NCBI GenBank assembly: GCA_942491975.1
Contig: CALOCY010000004.1
Span: 2,728,001 to 2,792,000, forward strand
Reading direction: 5' to 3'
Length of the DNA: 64,000 nt
Origin: CALOCY01 sp942491975
GTDB taxonomy: Bacteria; Bacteroidota; Bacteroidia; Bacteroidales; Prolixibacteraceae
Position 1 is the first letter of the stretch. Every line of letters begins with the position of its first letter. Under the pieces are notes generated by a model. It was not told the DNA's origin, searched no databases, and worked only from the letters and a program-made list of their open reading frames with translations. The position numbers were made by a program, and so were the translations under genes. Below are positions 17,535 to 25,933 of this stretch, piece by piece.

Positions 17535-18632
17535 TTATTTTTGCGAAACCTTTACTTTTTGTGTCGGTTTCACATTTGAATTGCGATATCCAACCTGTTC
17601 CACCAGGTTCTCTGCCACTTTGGCAAATGCTTTTCCGGTCGTTGTATCCGCTTTACAGGCAGAAGGGGTGCCATTATCCCCTCCTTCACGTATGCTTTGC
17701 ACAATAGGGACCTGTCCCAATAGCTTTAGCCCCAATCGATCAGCTAATTTTCGTCCCCCCTCTTTGCCAAAGATATAATATTTATTGTCAGGCAACTCTT
17801 CGGGTGTAAACCATGCCATGTTTTCAACCAGTCCGAGTACCGGCACATCAACCGATTTCCCCTGAAACATGTTTACCCCTTTTACCACGTCGGCCAGTGC
17901 TACTTCCTGCGGGGTAGTCACAATTACAGCACCTGTTACAGGTACGGTTTGCACCAGGGTAAGGTGTATGTCGCTTGTTCCGGGGGGCAGGTCAATCAAC
18001 AGGTAATCAAGTTCTCCCCAGTTTCCATCCGTTATCAGTTGTTTTAATGCATTCGAGGCCATCGGGCCACGCCACACCAGTGCATTTTCAGGATTTACAA
18101 AAAATCCGATTGATAATAGTTTAACCCCGTATTTTTCCACCGGGTTAATCAGGTCACGTCCGTCTCTTTTTTCAGCCAACGGGCGTGTCCCTTCTTCTCC
18201 AAACATTTTCGGTATCGATGGTCCAAAAATATCGGCATCGATCAATCCCGTTTTCGCACCGGATTGAGCAAGGGCAACAGCAAGGTTTACCGCCACGGTT
18301 GATTTACCAACCCCGCCTTTACCCGAAGCTACCGCAATAATGTTTTTTACCCCGGGAAGCACCGGACGCGACATGTCGTGAACAGCTTTAACGGCAATAT
18401 TACCTTTTACCTGTACCTCTTTACCAATATGTTTTGCAATGGCCTCTTCACAGGCAATGATAACAGCCTCAATGTTGGGGTCATCCGTGCGTTGAAACAC
18501 CAACGTAAAACTCACCTTTTTGCCTGCAACACGAATTTCCTGAACCATATCCAGGGCAACAATGTTTTCATCGCTTCCCTGATAGTTAACATGGCGTAAT
18601 GCATCGGTAATATTTTTAGGTATAATCAGCAT
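17535..18632 (-). CDS. mrp: Mrp/NBP35-family P-loop ATPase (iron-sulfur carrier type)
   Basis: A 365-residue protein with an N-terminal MIP18/DUF59 domain (about 1-90) and a ParA/MinD-type ATPase with the deviant Walker A SGKGGVGKST (103-112), LIDADIFGPS and LIDLPPGTSD. Mrp/ApbC proteins bind and transfer Fe-S clusters in the cytoplasm. The CxxC pair that bridges the cluster in many members is not present: the region after ENMAWF reads TPEELPDNKYYIFG without cysteine. Cluster binding by the usual motif is therefore doubtful. It is the last gene of a run of minus-strand housekeeping genes. Confidence 0.9.
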   Translation of the reverse strand: MLIIPKNITDALRHVNYQGSDENIVALDMVQEIRVAGKKVSFTLVFQRTDDPNIEAVIIACEEAIAKHIGKEVQVKGNIAVKAVHDMSRPVLPGVKNIIAVASGKGGVGKSTVAVNLAVALAQSGAKTGLIDADIFGPSIPKMFGEEGTRPLAEKRDGRDLINPVEKYGVKLLSIGFFVNPENALVWRGPMASNALKQLITDGNWGELDYLLIDLPPGTSDIHLTLVQTVPVTGAVIVTTPQEVALADVVKGVNMFQGKSVDVPVLGLVENMAWFTPEELPDNKYYIFGKEGGRKLADRLGLKLLGQVPIVQSIREGGDNGTPSACKADTTTGKAFAKVAENLVEQVGYRNSNVKPTQKVKVSQK

Positions 18633-18716
18633 AACAATAGATTATCAGATTTTTATTTCCATCCCGTTTGCACTATAATTTTCAAACAGGGGGCAAAATT
18701 ACAATTTTATTCACAA

Positions 18717-19466
18717 TTACTTCAGTTTTACGGTTTTAGCTGTTATCAAACGGTTTCCGTACCGGGTAACCATCACCGCAGTAATAGTGGCCGATTTTTG
18801 AGTGGCTGTAACGGAAATAAATGCTTTTGCTTCCCCTTTTTCAACAACCAGCTCTTTTGCGTTGGGGGAGAGGTGCCGGCCTTCTACCAGTTCTCCCAGG
18901 TAAAATTTCACCTTTTTAGTATTGTTCGACATTTTCGCGGTTACTTCGTGGTATTGTTTTCCGGTGAATGCTGACAATTGCAGTTCGGGCTGTTTTAGCA
19001 TTTTTCCCGTGGTGGAATACTCTTTCAACCCAATGGCAGGCAACCCGTTTTTATATTCATATTCCGATTGAAGTTGTCCGTTTTTATGGTACCTGGTACA
19101 GATTCCGTTCAGCTTGCCATTGACATAGGGTTGCTCTTTCCATAGTTTTGGTTTTTCTTTTTTGTAGACCGGATAGTAGGTTTTTGTTACTCCTTCCCGC
19201 ACACCGTTTTTAAACGGGGTTTTTGAGTAGAGGCTGCCGTGCCTGTAAAACCGTTTTTGGATACCGTGCCGTACATTATTACTTTCCTTTAATACCGAAA
19301 TAATAAACTCTGTTTTATCAGGATTATCTGCAAACGGCTTTTTTACATATATGATACTGTCATTTTCAACGGCTGCATTACCACTCTTTTTCGAAGCATT
19401 GTCGGTAAAACAAGAGGATAAAAACAGTATGGTTGCTGCAATTAGAATAAAGAATGTTTGTTTCAT
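18717..19466 (-). CDS. MORN-repeat (YwqK-like) lipoprotein
   Basis: A 249-residue protein with a lipobox ending at Cys19 (LFLSSC). The middle (about 70-150) contains MORN-like repeats of the pattern YxxG.l.s...y.nG...G, for example RFYRHGSLYSKTPFKNG and RYHKNGQLQSEYEYKNG. The C-terminal 90 residues look like a small beta domain. MORN/YwqK proteins are common in Bacteroidota, and although some are named antitoxins, nothing here supports a toxin partner. It lies between mrp and an alkyltransferase-like gene on the same strand. The function is unknown. Confidence 0.75.
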   Translation of the reverse strand: MKQTFFILIAATILFLSSCFTDNASKKSGNAAVENDSIIYVKKPFADNPDKTEFIISVLKESNNVRHGIQKRFYRHGSLYSKTPFKNGVREGVTKTYYPVYKKEKPKLWKEQPYVNGKLNGICTRYHKNGQLQSEYEYKNGLPAIGLKEYSTTGKMLKQPELQLSAFTGKQYHEVTAKMSNNTKKVKFYLGELVEGRHLSPNAKELVVEKGEAKAFISVTATQKSATITAVMVTRYGNRLITAKTVKLK

Positions 19467-19513
19467 ATGTTTAAATTTTTTTCATAATCCGGAACTGCTT
19501 TCTTTGGCCGCTT

Positions 19514-19843
19514 TTATAGGCCAAGTTCTTTTATCGGGTCCCAAAACAGTTTTTCAAAGTTTACAATGGTATCATCATTCACTGCTATGCCTTCATTTTC
19601 GAGCAACTCTTTCATCACTTCCCCTCCTCCAAAATGGTGTTTGCCGGTAAGCATACCGTTACGGTTGACCACCCTGTGTGCCGGGACATACTCCTGTTGT
19701 CCTGATGCTTTATTCATGGCCCATCCCACCATGCGTGATGCCTGTGGTGATCCGAGATAGCGTGCAATAGCCCCATAGCTGGTAACCCTTCCCACAGGAA
19801 TCAGCCTTACTACCTGGTATATTTGTTCGTAAAAATCAGACAT
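19514..19843 (-). CDS. Alkyltransferase-like (ATL/MGMT-family) DNA-binding protein
   Basis: A 109-residue protein consisting only of the DNA-binding domain of O6-alkylguanine transferases, with VGRVTSYGAIARYLG and SRMVGWAMN. In active enzymes the centre reads PCHR; here it is PAHR (54-57), so the alkyl-accepting cysteine is Ala55. Proteins of this type (ATLs, usually with Trp at this place) bind O6-alkylguanine and hand the lesion to nucleotide excision repair. It follows trmB by 9 nt, so the two are probably cotranscribed. Confidence 0.88.
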   Translation of the reverse strand: MSDFYEQIYQVVRLIPVGRVTSYGAIARYLGSPQASRMVGWAMNKASGQQEYVPAHRVVNRNGMLTGKHHFGGGEVMKELLENEGIAVNDDTIVNFEKLFWDPIKELGL

Positions 19844-19852
19844 CTGTTTGCA

Positions 19853-20593
19853 TTATAGATCTTTGGCATTGCGCCCAAAGCTTCGGTAGGGGTCTTTTTC
19901 AATCTCCACCTCCGGTTCTTTCAGCTTTTTATCGTGAATTTTGAAGGCCAGATATTTGATAGTCAGCCCCCGGTCAAGCCACTGTTTTTCGTAGAATGTT
20001 TTTATCGACAGGGTTTCATTCAATAGTTCCGATGCATAAAGGTTGTCTGTATCTGCCACCACATCAAAGCTGTTCTCTTCAACCATTGCTTTGGTGTATT
20101 GATATTGAAAATTGCTGTCGGTTTTGAGGTGGATGATCCCCTCTTTTTTGAGAAATTTCCGGTAACGTTCCATAAAAACGGTCGACGTTAACCGTTTACG
20201 TGTGCTTTTCATCCGCGGATCGGGAAATGTCAACCAAATTTCACTCACCTCCCCCACATCAAAGAACCGGTCTATTGTCTCTATGTTGGTACGCAGAAAC
20301 CGTACATTCTGTATCTCTTCCAGTGCAACCTGTTTGGCACCTTTCCACATCCTGGCACCTTTTATATCAACACCTATAAAGTTTTTATCCGGATAACGTT
20401 TGGCAAGATTCACCGAGTATTCCCCTTTTCCGCATCCCAATTCCAATACTACCGGGTTATCATCTTTAAAGATCTCTTTGCTCCAATTCCCTTTAACCGG
20501 ATGATCATTTTCGTGTAACTCTTTGAAAGGAACCTGCAATACATGCGAGAAGGCTTCCATTTCTGCGAACTTGGCAAGTTTATTTTTTCCCAC
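19853..20593 (-). CDS. trmB: tRNA (guanine-N7)-methyltransferase
   Basis: A 246-residue SAM-dependent methyltransferase that makes m7G46 in tRNA. It has the SAM-binding LELGCGKGEYS, the acidic ligand loop GVDIKGARMWKG, and the TrmB signatures LTFPDPRMKSTRKR and KTDSNFQYQYT. The start is GTG at 20593, giving the N-terminus MGKNKLAKFAE that is usual in Bacteroidota. It lies 14 nt after gldH and 9 nt before the ATL gene. Confidence 0.95.
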   Translation of the reverse strand: MGKNKLAKFAEMEAFSHVLQVPFKELHENDHPVKGNWSKEIFKDDNPVVLELGCGKGEYSVNLAKRYPDKNFIGVDIKGARMWKGAKQVALEEIQNVRFLRTNIETIDRFFDVGEVSEIWLTFPDPRMKSTRKRLTSTVFMERYRKFLKKEGIIHLKTDSNFQYQYTKAMVEENSFDVVADTDNLYASELLNETLSIKTFYEKQWLDRGLTIKYLAFKIHDKKLKEPEVEIEKDPYRSFGRNAKDL

Positions 20594-20607
20594 AACCTAT
20601 AAACTGA

Positions 20608-21099
20608 TTATTTTATCTTCTCAACTCTTATTCCCACATCGGTGATGCCTTCAAGCCATTCAACCCGCATGCCATGTTGAAGTGTAAAAATATATTTCCC
20701 GCTATCCGGTAATAATACATTATTTCTTAGCACCAATTGAGTGTCGTAGATGTCGCCCAACCCGCTTCCCCGCCATCTTCCCGATGGGTCAGCCAAAAGA
20801 TACTCTATGGTGTCGGTAATGCTTTCTCCACCGGGAGTTCCAACATCTATAAATACCCAAATATTGCTGTACGCATAGTTGCCTTTATGTCTCAGGTTGA
20901 GGTAGAGGTTGTGTGCAGCAGTGGTATCTGTAACGGTTACACTGAACGAGACCAACGAGTCTTTATGCCATTTTGCCCCTTTCAGGCTCACATACTCTTC
21001 AAATACACGCCCCGAATCACAGGCCGCAAAAAAAACCGATAGAATAATTGCTGCCAGTAAAACAGTAATCTTGTTATTTTTTCTCCGGATTTCTGTCAT
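20608..21099 (-). CDS. gldH: GldH gliding-motility lipoprotein
   Basis: A 163-residue lipoprotein with a basic N-terminus, a hydrophobic helix and a lipobox ending at Cys27 (VFFAAC). The mature part holds the GldH signatures HKDSLVSFSV, LNLRHKGNYAYSN and a C-terminal LQHGMRVEWLEGITDVGIRVEK. GldH is required for gliding in flavobacteria and also occurs in non-gliding Bacteroidota. The frame is open to 21219, but ATG 21099 gives a proper signal sequence and overlaps the end of ricT by 26 nt. The order holB-ricT-gldH is a known arrangement in this phylum. Confidence 0.9.
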   Translation of the reverse strand: MTEIRRKNNKITVLLAAIILSVFFAACDSGRVFEEYVSLKGAKWHKDSLVSFSVTVTDTTAAHNLYLNLRHKGNYAYSNIWVFIDVGTPGGESITDTIEYLLADPSGRWRGSGLGDIYDTQLVLRNNVLLPDSGKYIFTLQHGMRVEWLEGITDVGIRVEKIK

Positions 21100-22267
21100 T
21101 CCTGTTTCCTTTAGGTTTGTTGTATTGCCCCCTCCTTTTGTTATGCTGACGCGACCCGTGCGGCCGTTTACGCTTTTCATTCGATTGTCTTTTCCCCTTA
21201 TCAAAACGGGTAAGGTCATCTTCTTCGATCACGTTGGCATAGCCCAATTCTTCTTTTACAACCGTTACATTGTCGCTTTTCAGGTCTTCGATCTTTTTCC
21301 CGGTTTTATTTAATCGGATGATCTCTTTAACACGATCAATGGAGATGGCAACCTGATTGCCGGCACCTGCCACTTCGGGCCCATACCAGAATATTCCTTT
21401 GAAAATGTCTGCTTTCAGGAAAATGTATTTCCCTCTCTCGGTTTCCAATGGAATATTGGTTGGCGGAAAATTCTTTTGTGCATCAATGTAACAGTCCAAC
21501 TCGTAGTTTAAGCAGCATTTCAGTTTGCTACACTGTCCGGCCAGTTTTTGCGGGTTTAATGAGATCTCCTGGTAACGTGCCGATGTGGTCGTTACCGATA
21601 CAAAGTTCCCCATCCAAGTACAACAGCAGAGTTCTCTTCCACAAGGACCTATCCCACCAATACGCCCAGCCTCCTGTCGTGCCCCAATCTGCTTCATTTC
21701 CACCCTTATCCTGAAATTTTCAGCCAGTACCTTAATCAGTTGCCTGAAGTCGACCCGCTCATCGGCGATGTAGTAAAAAATCGCTTTCGTCCCGTCTCCC
21801 TGGTATTCCACATCGCCTATTTTCATGCTCAGGCTCAGGTCTGACGCGAGCTGCCTCGACCGTATCATGGTTTCGTGTTCCCGGGCAATTGCCTCCTTCC
21901 ACTTGTCGATATCAGCAGGTTTTGCCTTGCGGTATATTTTACGCAATTCGCCATTCACAAGTGTTACCTTGTGCCTTTCCATCTGCTTTTTCACCAGTTC
22001 CCCCGTGAGCGAAACAACACCTATATCGTGTCCGGGGTTGGATTCAACGGCAACAATATCGCCTGTTTTGAGCCTTATTTTATTGGGGTTCTGGTAATAA
22101 TCTTTGCGTGTATTTTTAAAGCGCACCTCTATTACTTCATCAGTTTCAGCTACATTGGTAATGTCGCCAAGCCAATCGTAAACGTCCAATTTGGAAGAGG
22201 ATTTCCTTTCGCAACATGATTTACATTCCCGCTCTTTATTTTCCCCGCTATTTTCAATGTTACTCAT
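21074..22267 (-). CDS. ricT: PSP1-domain protein, RicT homologue
   Basis: A 397-residue protein with a PSP1/RicT domain (about 45-290). It is rich in cysteine in the places typical of RicT: CKSCCER at the N-terminus, GPCGRELCCCTW and QCSKLKCCLNY. In Bacillus, RicT with RicA and RicF carries Fe-S clusters and influences RNase Y processing. The role in Bacteroidota is less clear. The C-terminus is a basic, low-complexity tail (HGSRQHNKRRGQ and similar), which suggests RNA contact. It is followed with overlap by gldH and preceded by holB. Confidence 0.9.
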   Translation of the reverse strand: MSNIENSGENKERECKSCCERKSSSKLDVYDWLGDITNVAETDEVIEVRFKNTRKDYYQNPNKIRLKTGDIVAVESNPGHDIGVVSLTGELVKKQMERHKVTLVNGELRKIYRKAKPADIDKWKEAIAREHETMIRSRQLASDLSLSMKIGDVEYQGDGTKAIFYYIADERVDFRQLIKVLAENFRIRVEMKQIGARQEAGRIGGIGPCGRELCCCTWMGNFVSVTTTSARYQEISLNPQKLAGQCSKLKCCLNYELDCYIDAQKNFPPTNIPLETERGKYIFLKADIFKGIFWYGPEVAGAGNQVAISIDRVKEIIRLNKTGKKIEDLKSDNVTVVKEELGYANVIEEDDLTRFDKGKRQSNEKRKRPHGSRQHNKRRGQYNKPKGNRNDRNPEKK

Positions 22268-22399
22268 AAATTCATATCTATTTGACTGTCATTGAATGAC
22301 AGCAATCGTTCGATAAAATCACTACAAAAATAAACAATAAAGCCAACCCCGAAAACAAATTTTACCTTATGCTGTCAAATTCAGCCTTTTGCACAATAA

Positions 22400-23524
22400 T
22401 TAAGCCCGTATAAGTTTCACTATCCGAAGGGCCATATCCATGAATATGATCCGGGGGTTTCCGTTCATCCCGATATGCAGGTGTGCTTTTCCCAACTCCT
22501 CCGAAAGAGGTATCACATTTCTCTCGTTGATGAACGGTGAGAATTTCTTTGAAAAATCCATTTCACTGTTGTTCAGGAAATTGAGTTGCTTGTTTTTCAG
22601 GTTGAGGATAAAGTTTTCACGTATCAACCCCAGTGCATACGTCAAAAATGATTTTTGTTTTTCGCGACCAATGCCCGACATCTCGCTTACCCAGTCAAAT
22701 ATTTCGAGCAATTTACGTGAATAGGAGAGCCGCATAATTTCCACAAATTTGTTGAAGAAGTATTCGGTTTGTTCATCGTGCCTGAGCAGGTTTAGTGCTT
22801 TGATGTAGTTGCCGCGTGCCAACAGGGTAACCCTTTCCAGATCGGTTCCCGATGCTTCGGGTAATTTTTCCAGTGCGCCTTGCAATGCGTTTTCATCTAT
22901 CCGCGAGACTTTAATAATCTGCGTACGTGAACGAATGGTGCCAATGATCTGTTCTTCATTTTCGGATACCAGTAGAAAGAGTGTTTTGGGCGGTGGTTCC
23001 TCGATCATTTTTAGCAGTTTATTGGCCGCAGCCGCATGCATTTTTTCCGGCATCCAGATGATCATCACTTTGTACTCCGATTCGAACGTTTTTAACGAGA
23101 GTTTTCGGATAATCTCATTACTTTCGTGCGAATAGATCATCCCCTGGGCATTTTCCACACCGATGTTTTCAAACCATTGATCAAGGTTAAAATAGGGATT
23201 ATTCAATATGTATGCCCTCCACTCGCTTAAAAAATGATCGCTTACCGGATCTTTGAATTTGGGTGTTTTGATTACCGGAAAAACGAAGTGTAAATCGGGA
23301 TGGATCAGTTTGTTAAATTTTCGGCACGATGCACATTCACCACACGAATCGTTTTCGCCCCGATTTAAACAGCAAACATATTGTGCATAGGCAATAGCCA
23401 GGGCCAGTTTTCCTGTCCCTTCGGGTCCTGTCAACAATTGGGCATGGCTTATCCGTGAACCGTTTACCGATTTTAGCAACCGCTCTTTAATTGCTTCCTG
23501 CCCTATGATTTCACTGAATAACAT
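22400..23524 (-). CDS. holB: DNA polymerase III delta' subunit
   Basis: A 374-residue clamp-loader ATPase-like subunit with LLTGPEGTGKLALA (Walker A region), a zinc-finger cysteine set (CCLNRGENDSCGECASC) and the sensor-like SENEEQIIGTIRSRTQ. It takes part in loading the beta clamp during replication. It is the first gene of the minus-strand holB-ricT-gldH-trmB run and is divergent from pgk. Confidence 0.9.
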   Translation of the reverse strand: MLFSEIIGQEAIKERLLKSVNGSRISHAQLLTGPEGTGKLALAIAYAQYVCCLNRGENDSCGECASCRKFNKLIHPDLHFVFPVIKTPKFKDPVSDHFLSEWRAYILNNPYFNLDQWFENIGVENAQGMIYSHESNEIIRKLSLKTFESEYKVMIIWMPEKMHAAAANKLLKMIEEPPPKTLFLLVSENEEQIIGTIRSRTQIIKVSRIDENALQGALEKLPEASGTDLERVTLLARGNYIKALNLLRHDEQTEYFFNKFVEIMRLSYSRKLLEIFDWVSEMSGIGREKQKSFLTYALGLIRENFILNLKNKQLNFLNNSEMDFSKKFSPFINERNVIPLSEELGKAHLHIGMNGNPRIIFMDMALRIVKLIRA

Positions 23525-23662
23525 AATCCCTTTTCTTTACGGAAAATCAAAGGTAACAATTAATTTTTAATGCCTCCCGGAATGAGATCGCCCTCCTCTT
23601 AAATGTATGTTAACATATCTCACTCCGGCACTGCCTGCCGATCCGGAAAATAATTTATTCCG

Positions 23663-23670
23663 TATCTTTG
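23663..23670 (+). promoter_or_regulatory. -7 box of the pgk promoter
   Basis: A perfect TATCTTTG lies 34 nt before the pgk ATG, the same box as before ahcY. No good -33 TTTG is visible at the usual distance, so only the -7 element is claimed. Confidence 0.45.
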
Positions 23671-23704
23671 AGCATGTGTTAATAACATCAAAAACAGACG
23701 TATT

Positions 23705-24898
23705 ATGCATATTATTGAGACATACGATTTTTCAGGAAAGAAGGCATTGATCCGCGTAGATTTTAACGTGCCATTGAATGCCAATTTTGAGATTACCGAT
23801 GATACACGTATGCGGGCAGCCCTTCCTACCATTAAGAAGGTGATTGAAAAGGGTGGCTCCCCCATTATTATGTCACACCTTGGCCGTCCGAAAGAGGGCC
23901 CGGAAGACCGTTTTTCATTGAAGCATCTGGTTAAACACCTTTCGGAATTACTAGGTGGTGCTACCGTAAAAATTGCCCCCGACTGTGTGGGTGAAGAGGT
24001 GAAAAGGATGGCCGATGCGCTTCAGCCCGGGGAGGTGCTGTTGCTTGAGAACCTCCGTTTTCACAAAGAGGAGACCAAAGGCGATGAAGCGTTTGCACAG
24101 CAACTGTCTGCCAATGGCGATTGCTGGGTGAATGATGCTTTCGGGACAGCCCACCGGGCACACGCTTCTACGGCTGTCATGGCAAAGTTCTTCCCCAACG
24201 ATAAGATGTTTGGTTTTCTGGTAAGCAGTGAGGTGGAGAGCCTCGATAAAGTGGTGGCCAATCCGCAACGTCCGTTTACAGCCATTATGGGGGGTGCAAA
24301 GGTTTCTACTAAAATTACCATCATCGAGAATATGCTTGATAAGGTGGATAACCTGATTATTGGCGGGGGTATGATTTTTACTTTTGTAAAGGCAATGGGC
24401 GGAAATATCGGCTCATCGCTTTGCGAAAACGATTACCTCGAAATGGCTAAAACGATTATAGAGAAGTCAAAAGCAAAAGGTGTAAACCTTGTGATTGCGA
24501 GTGATTGTGTGGCTGCCGACCAGTTTGCCAACGATGCCAACATTAAGGTTGTTGCTTCGGGCGAAATTGAAGAGGGGTGGCTGGGCCTTGACGTAGGCCC
24601 TGAAACCATTGCACAGATTAAAGAGGTCATTAGCAGTTCGGCAACCATTCTTTGGAACGGCCCGGCCGGGGTATTCGAGATGGAGAATTTTGCTGCCGGT
24701 ACCAAAGCTATTGGCGAAGCGGTGGTTGAAGCCACAAAAAAAGGTGCTTTCTCGCTCGTTGGAGGCGGCGACTCGGTGGCTGCTGTCAATAAGTTTGGCA
24801 TTGCCGAAGGTATTTCGTACATTTCGACTGCCGGTGGCGCATTGCTTGAGTACCTCGAAGGGAAAGAGTTGCCGGGCATTGCGGCTATATGTAACTGA
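23705..24898 (+). CDS. pgk: Phosphoglycerate kinase
   Basis: A 397-residue glycolytic enzyme that transfers phosphate between 1,3-bisphosphoglycerate and ADP. Motifs include VDFNVPLN, SHLGRPKE, LLENLRFHKEE, NDAFGTAHRAHAS, GGAKVSTKI and the C-terminal LVGGGDSVAA and STAGGALLEYLEG. The length is standard and the copy is intact. It is a single-gene unit with a promoter box upstream and a strong terminator downstream. Confidence 0.97.
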   Translation: MHIIETYDFSGKKALIRVDFNVPLNANFEITDDTRMRAALPTIKKVIEKGGSPIIMSHLGRPKEGPEDRFSLKHLVKHLSELLGGATVKIAPDCVGEEVKRMADALQPGEVLLLENLRFHKEETKGDEAFAQQLSANGDCWVNDAFGTAHRAHASTAVMAKFFPNDKMFGFLVSSEVESLDKVVANPQRPFTAIMGGAKVSTKITIIENMLDKVDNLIIGGGMIFTFVKAMGGNIGSSLCENDYLEMAKTIIEKSKAKGVNLVIASDCVAADQFANDANIKVVASGEIEEGWLGLDVGPETIAQIKEVISSSATILWNGPAGVFEMENFAAGTKAIGEAVVEATKKGAFSLVGGGDSVAAVNKFGIAEGISYISTAGGALLEYLEGKELPGIAAICN

Positions 24899-24923
24899 TA
24901 ATATATTCGAAATATCATTGAAT

Positions 24924-24965
24924 ACAAGGATGGCGTATATTTGATATGCTGTCCTTGTTTTTTAT
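24924..24965 (+). terminator. Rho-independent terminator of pgk
   Basis: A long stem starting ACAAGGATGGCGTAT pairs (with three G-T pairs) with ATATGCTGTCCTTGT and is followed by six T. It begins 26 nt after the pgk stop and runs into the end of the convergent gene. Confidence 0.8.
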
Positions 24966-25603
24966 TCTTTTGTGTTAAAACGTATTCCTACCTGCACACC
25001 CAATAGCATAACCGCTTCGGCATCAAAACCGTCCAAACCGGCAACAACACCGGCAAAGAATTTAGATGAAAAATGATAATTATAAAAGATCTTCCCGTAA
25101 TAAGGTTCGATTGACATATTGGATTCCGAACCAAATTCTACCAATTGATAATCATCTCCGATCCTTTCGTAAATGGAACGGGATATTGTGTAGTTTTTTA
25201 ATCCAATTCCTGCCCCAAATGCTAGCTCATGTTTTTCTAATTTGGGATTATTGAACAATGCCAAAGGTTTAAGTAGTAAAAGCAAACTTACAGACCCCAT
25301 AACATCTCCGGAATAGTACTCTTTATTTTGCCGTCCTTCAAATGAATCAAGTACGTCTGGGAAATTTCTGTTCCAACTATTTTCAATATTGTTGGGTGGA
25401 ATTGTGGAAAAGAAGCTAAATGTCGGGGATAGTTCTATTGCTTTAAACAAAGGGATGCCTACATCAAAAGAAAAATAATAGCCATCAACAGCATCTATTT
25501 CGCTGGCTGTACCAAAACTGGCTCTTACTGCCCATGAATTTTGAGCATTTGCATTGAAACTACACAATCCTACAAGGATTAAAAGCATTAATTTAGATTT
25601 CAT
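24962..25603 (-). CDS. Outer-membrane beta-barrel-like protein
   Basis: A 213-residue protein with a clear signal peptide (MKSKLMLLILVGLCSFNANA, cleaved before QNSW). The mature part alternates aromatic and glycine-rich strands, for example YYFSFDVGIPLF, HELAFGAGIGL, FFAGVVAGLDGF and the final LLGVQVGIRFN. This suggests an eight-strand porin-like barrel. The frame can start six bases earlier at a GTG, but the ATG at 25603 leaves a normal signal peptide. No family was recognised and the neighbours give no hint. Confidence 0.6.
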   Translation of the reverse strand: MKSKLMLLILVGLCSFNANAQNSWAVRASFGTASEIDAVDGYYFSFDVGIPLFKAIELSPTFSFFSTIPPNNIENSWNRNFPDVLDSFEGRQNKEYYSGDVMGSVSLLLLLKPLALFNNPKLEKHELAFGAGIGLKNYTISRSIYERIGDDYQLVEFGSESNMSIEPYYGKIFYNYHFSSKFFAGVVAGLDGFDAEAVMLLGVQVGIRFNTKE

Positions 25604-25632
25604 AATCACAGAATTTACTTTTTGTTTATATT

Positions 25633-25871
25633 AACCTCAGTTCGATATAACAATACAACATAGTCGTTTGATTTTCAATAGCCCCGGTCTTTAGGCCGGG
25701 GTATTGAGAGCAATAACGCTGAAAGATATTTTCAAAAATTTTGTAGGTTCAATGTTATTTACAAAATTTTTGAAAATCAAAGGTTACAGAACAAAATTTG
25801 CACCCTGGGTTAAAACCCAGGGCTATTGAAAATAAAGCACTTGCATTAGCTGCTTATATCGAACTCAGGTT
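25633..25871. mobile_element. REPIN-like nested palindromic element
   Basis: This 239-nt block is built of nested inverted repeats. The outer arms are 25633-25650 and 25854-25871 (AACCTCAGTTCGATATAA and its complement, one mismatch). The next arms are ATTTTCAATAGCC at 25671-25683 and its perfect complement at 25821-25833. A central 18-bp perfect inverted repeat has its arms at 25728-25745 and 25760-25777. Two GC-rich hairpins stand inside the second pair of arms: CCCCGG..CCGGGG (25682-25701) and CCCTGGGT..ACCCAGGG (25803-25822). Two such hairpins in opposite orientation resemble a REPIN, the non-autonomous unit moved by RAYT transposases. No transposase gene is present. Confidence 0.6.
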
Positions 25872-25884
25872 ATTACTTTTTTTG

Positions 25885-25921
25885 TAAAATAGAACAAGCC
25901 CAGTAATAGGCTTGTTCTATT
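25885..25921 (-). terminator. Terminator hairpin of the fibronectin III lipoprotein gene
   Basis: A perfect 13-bp stem (AATAGAACAAGCC with GGCTTGTTCTATT) and an 8-nt loop lie 13 nt past the stop codon of the minus-strand gene. The T run on that strand is short, so its strength is uncertain. Confidence 0.65.
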
Positions 25922-25933
25922 AATTATAGCTAT

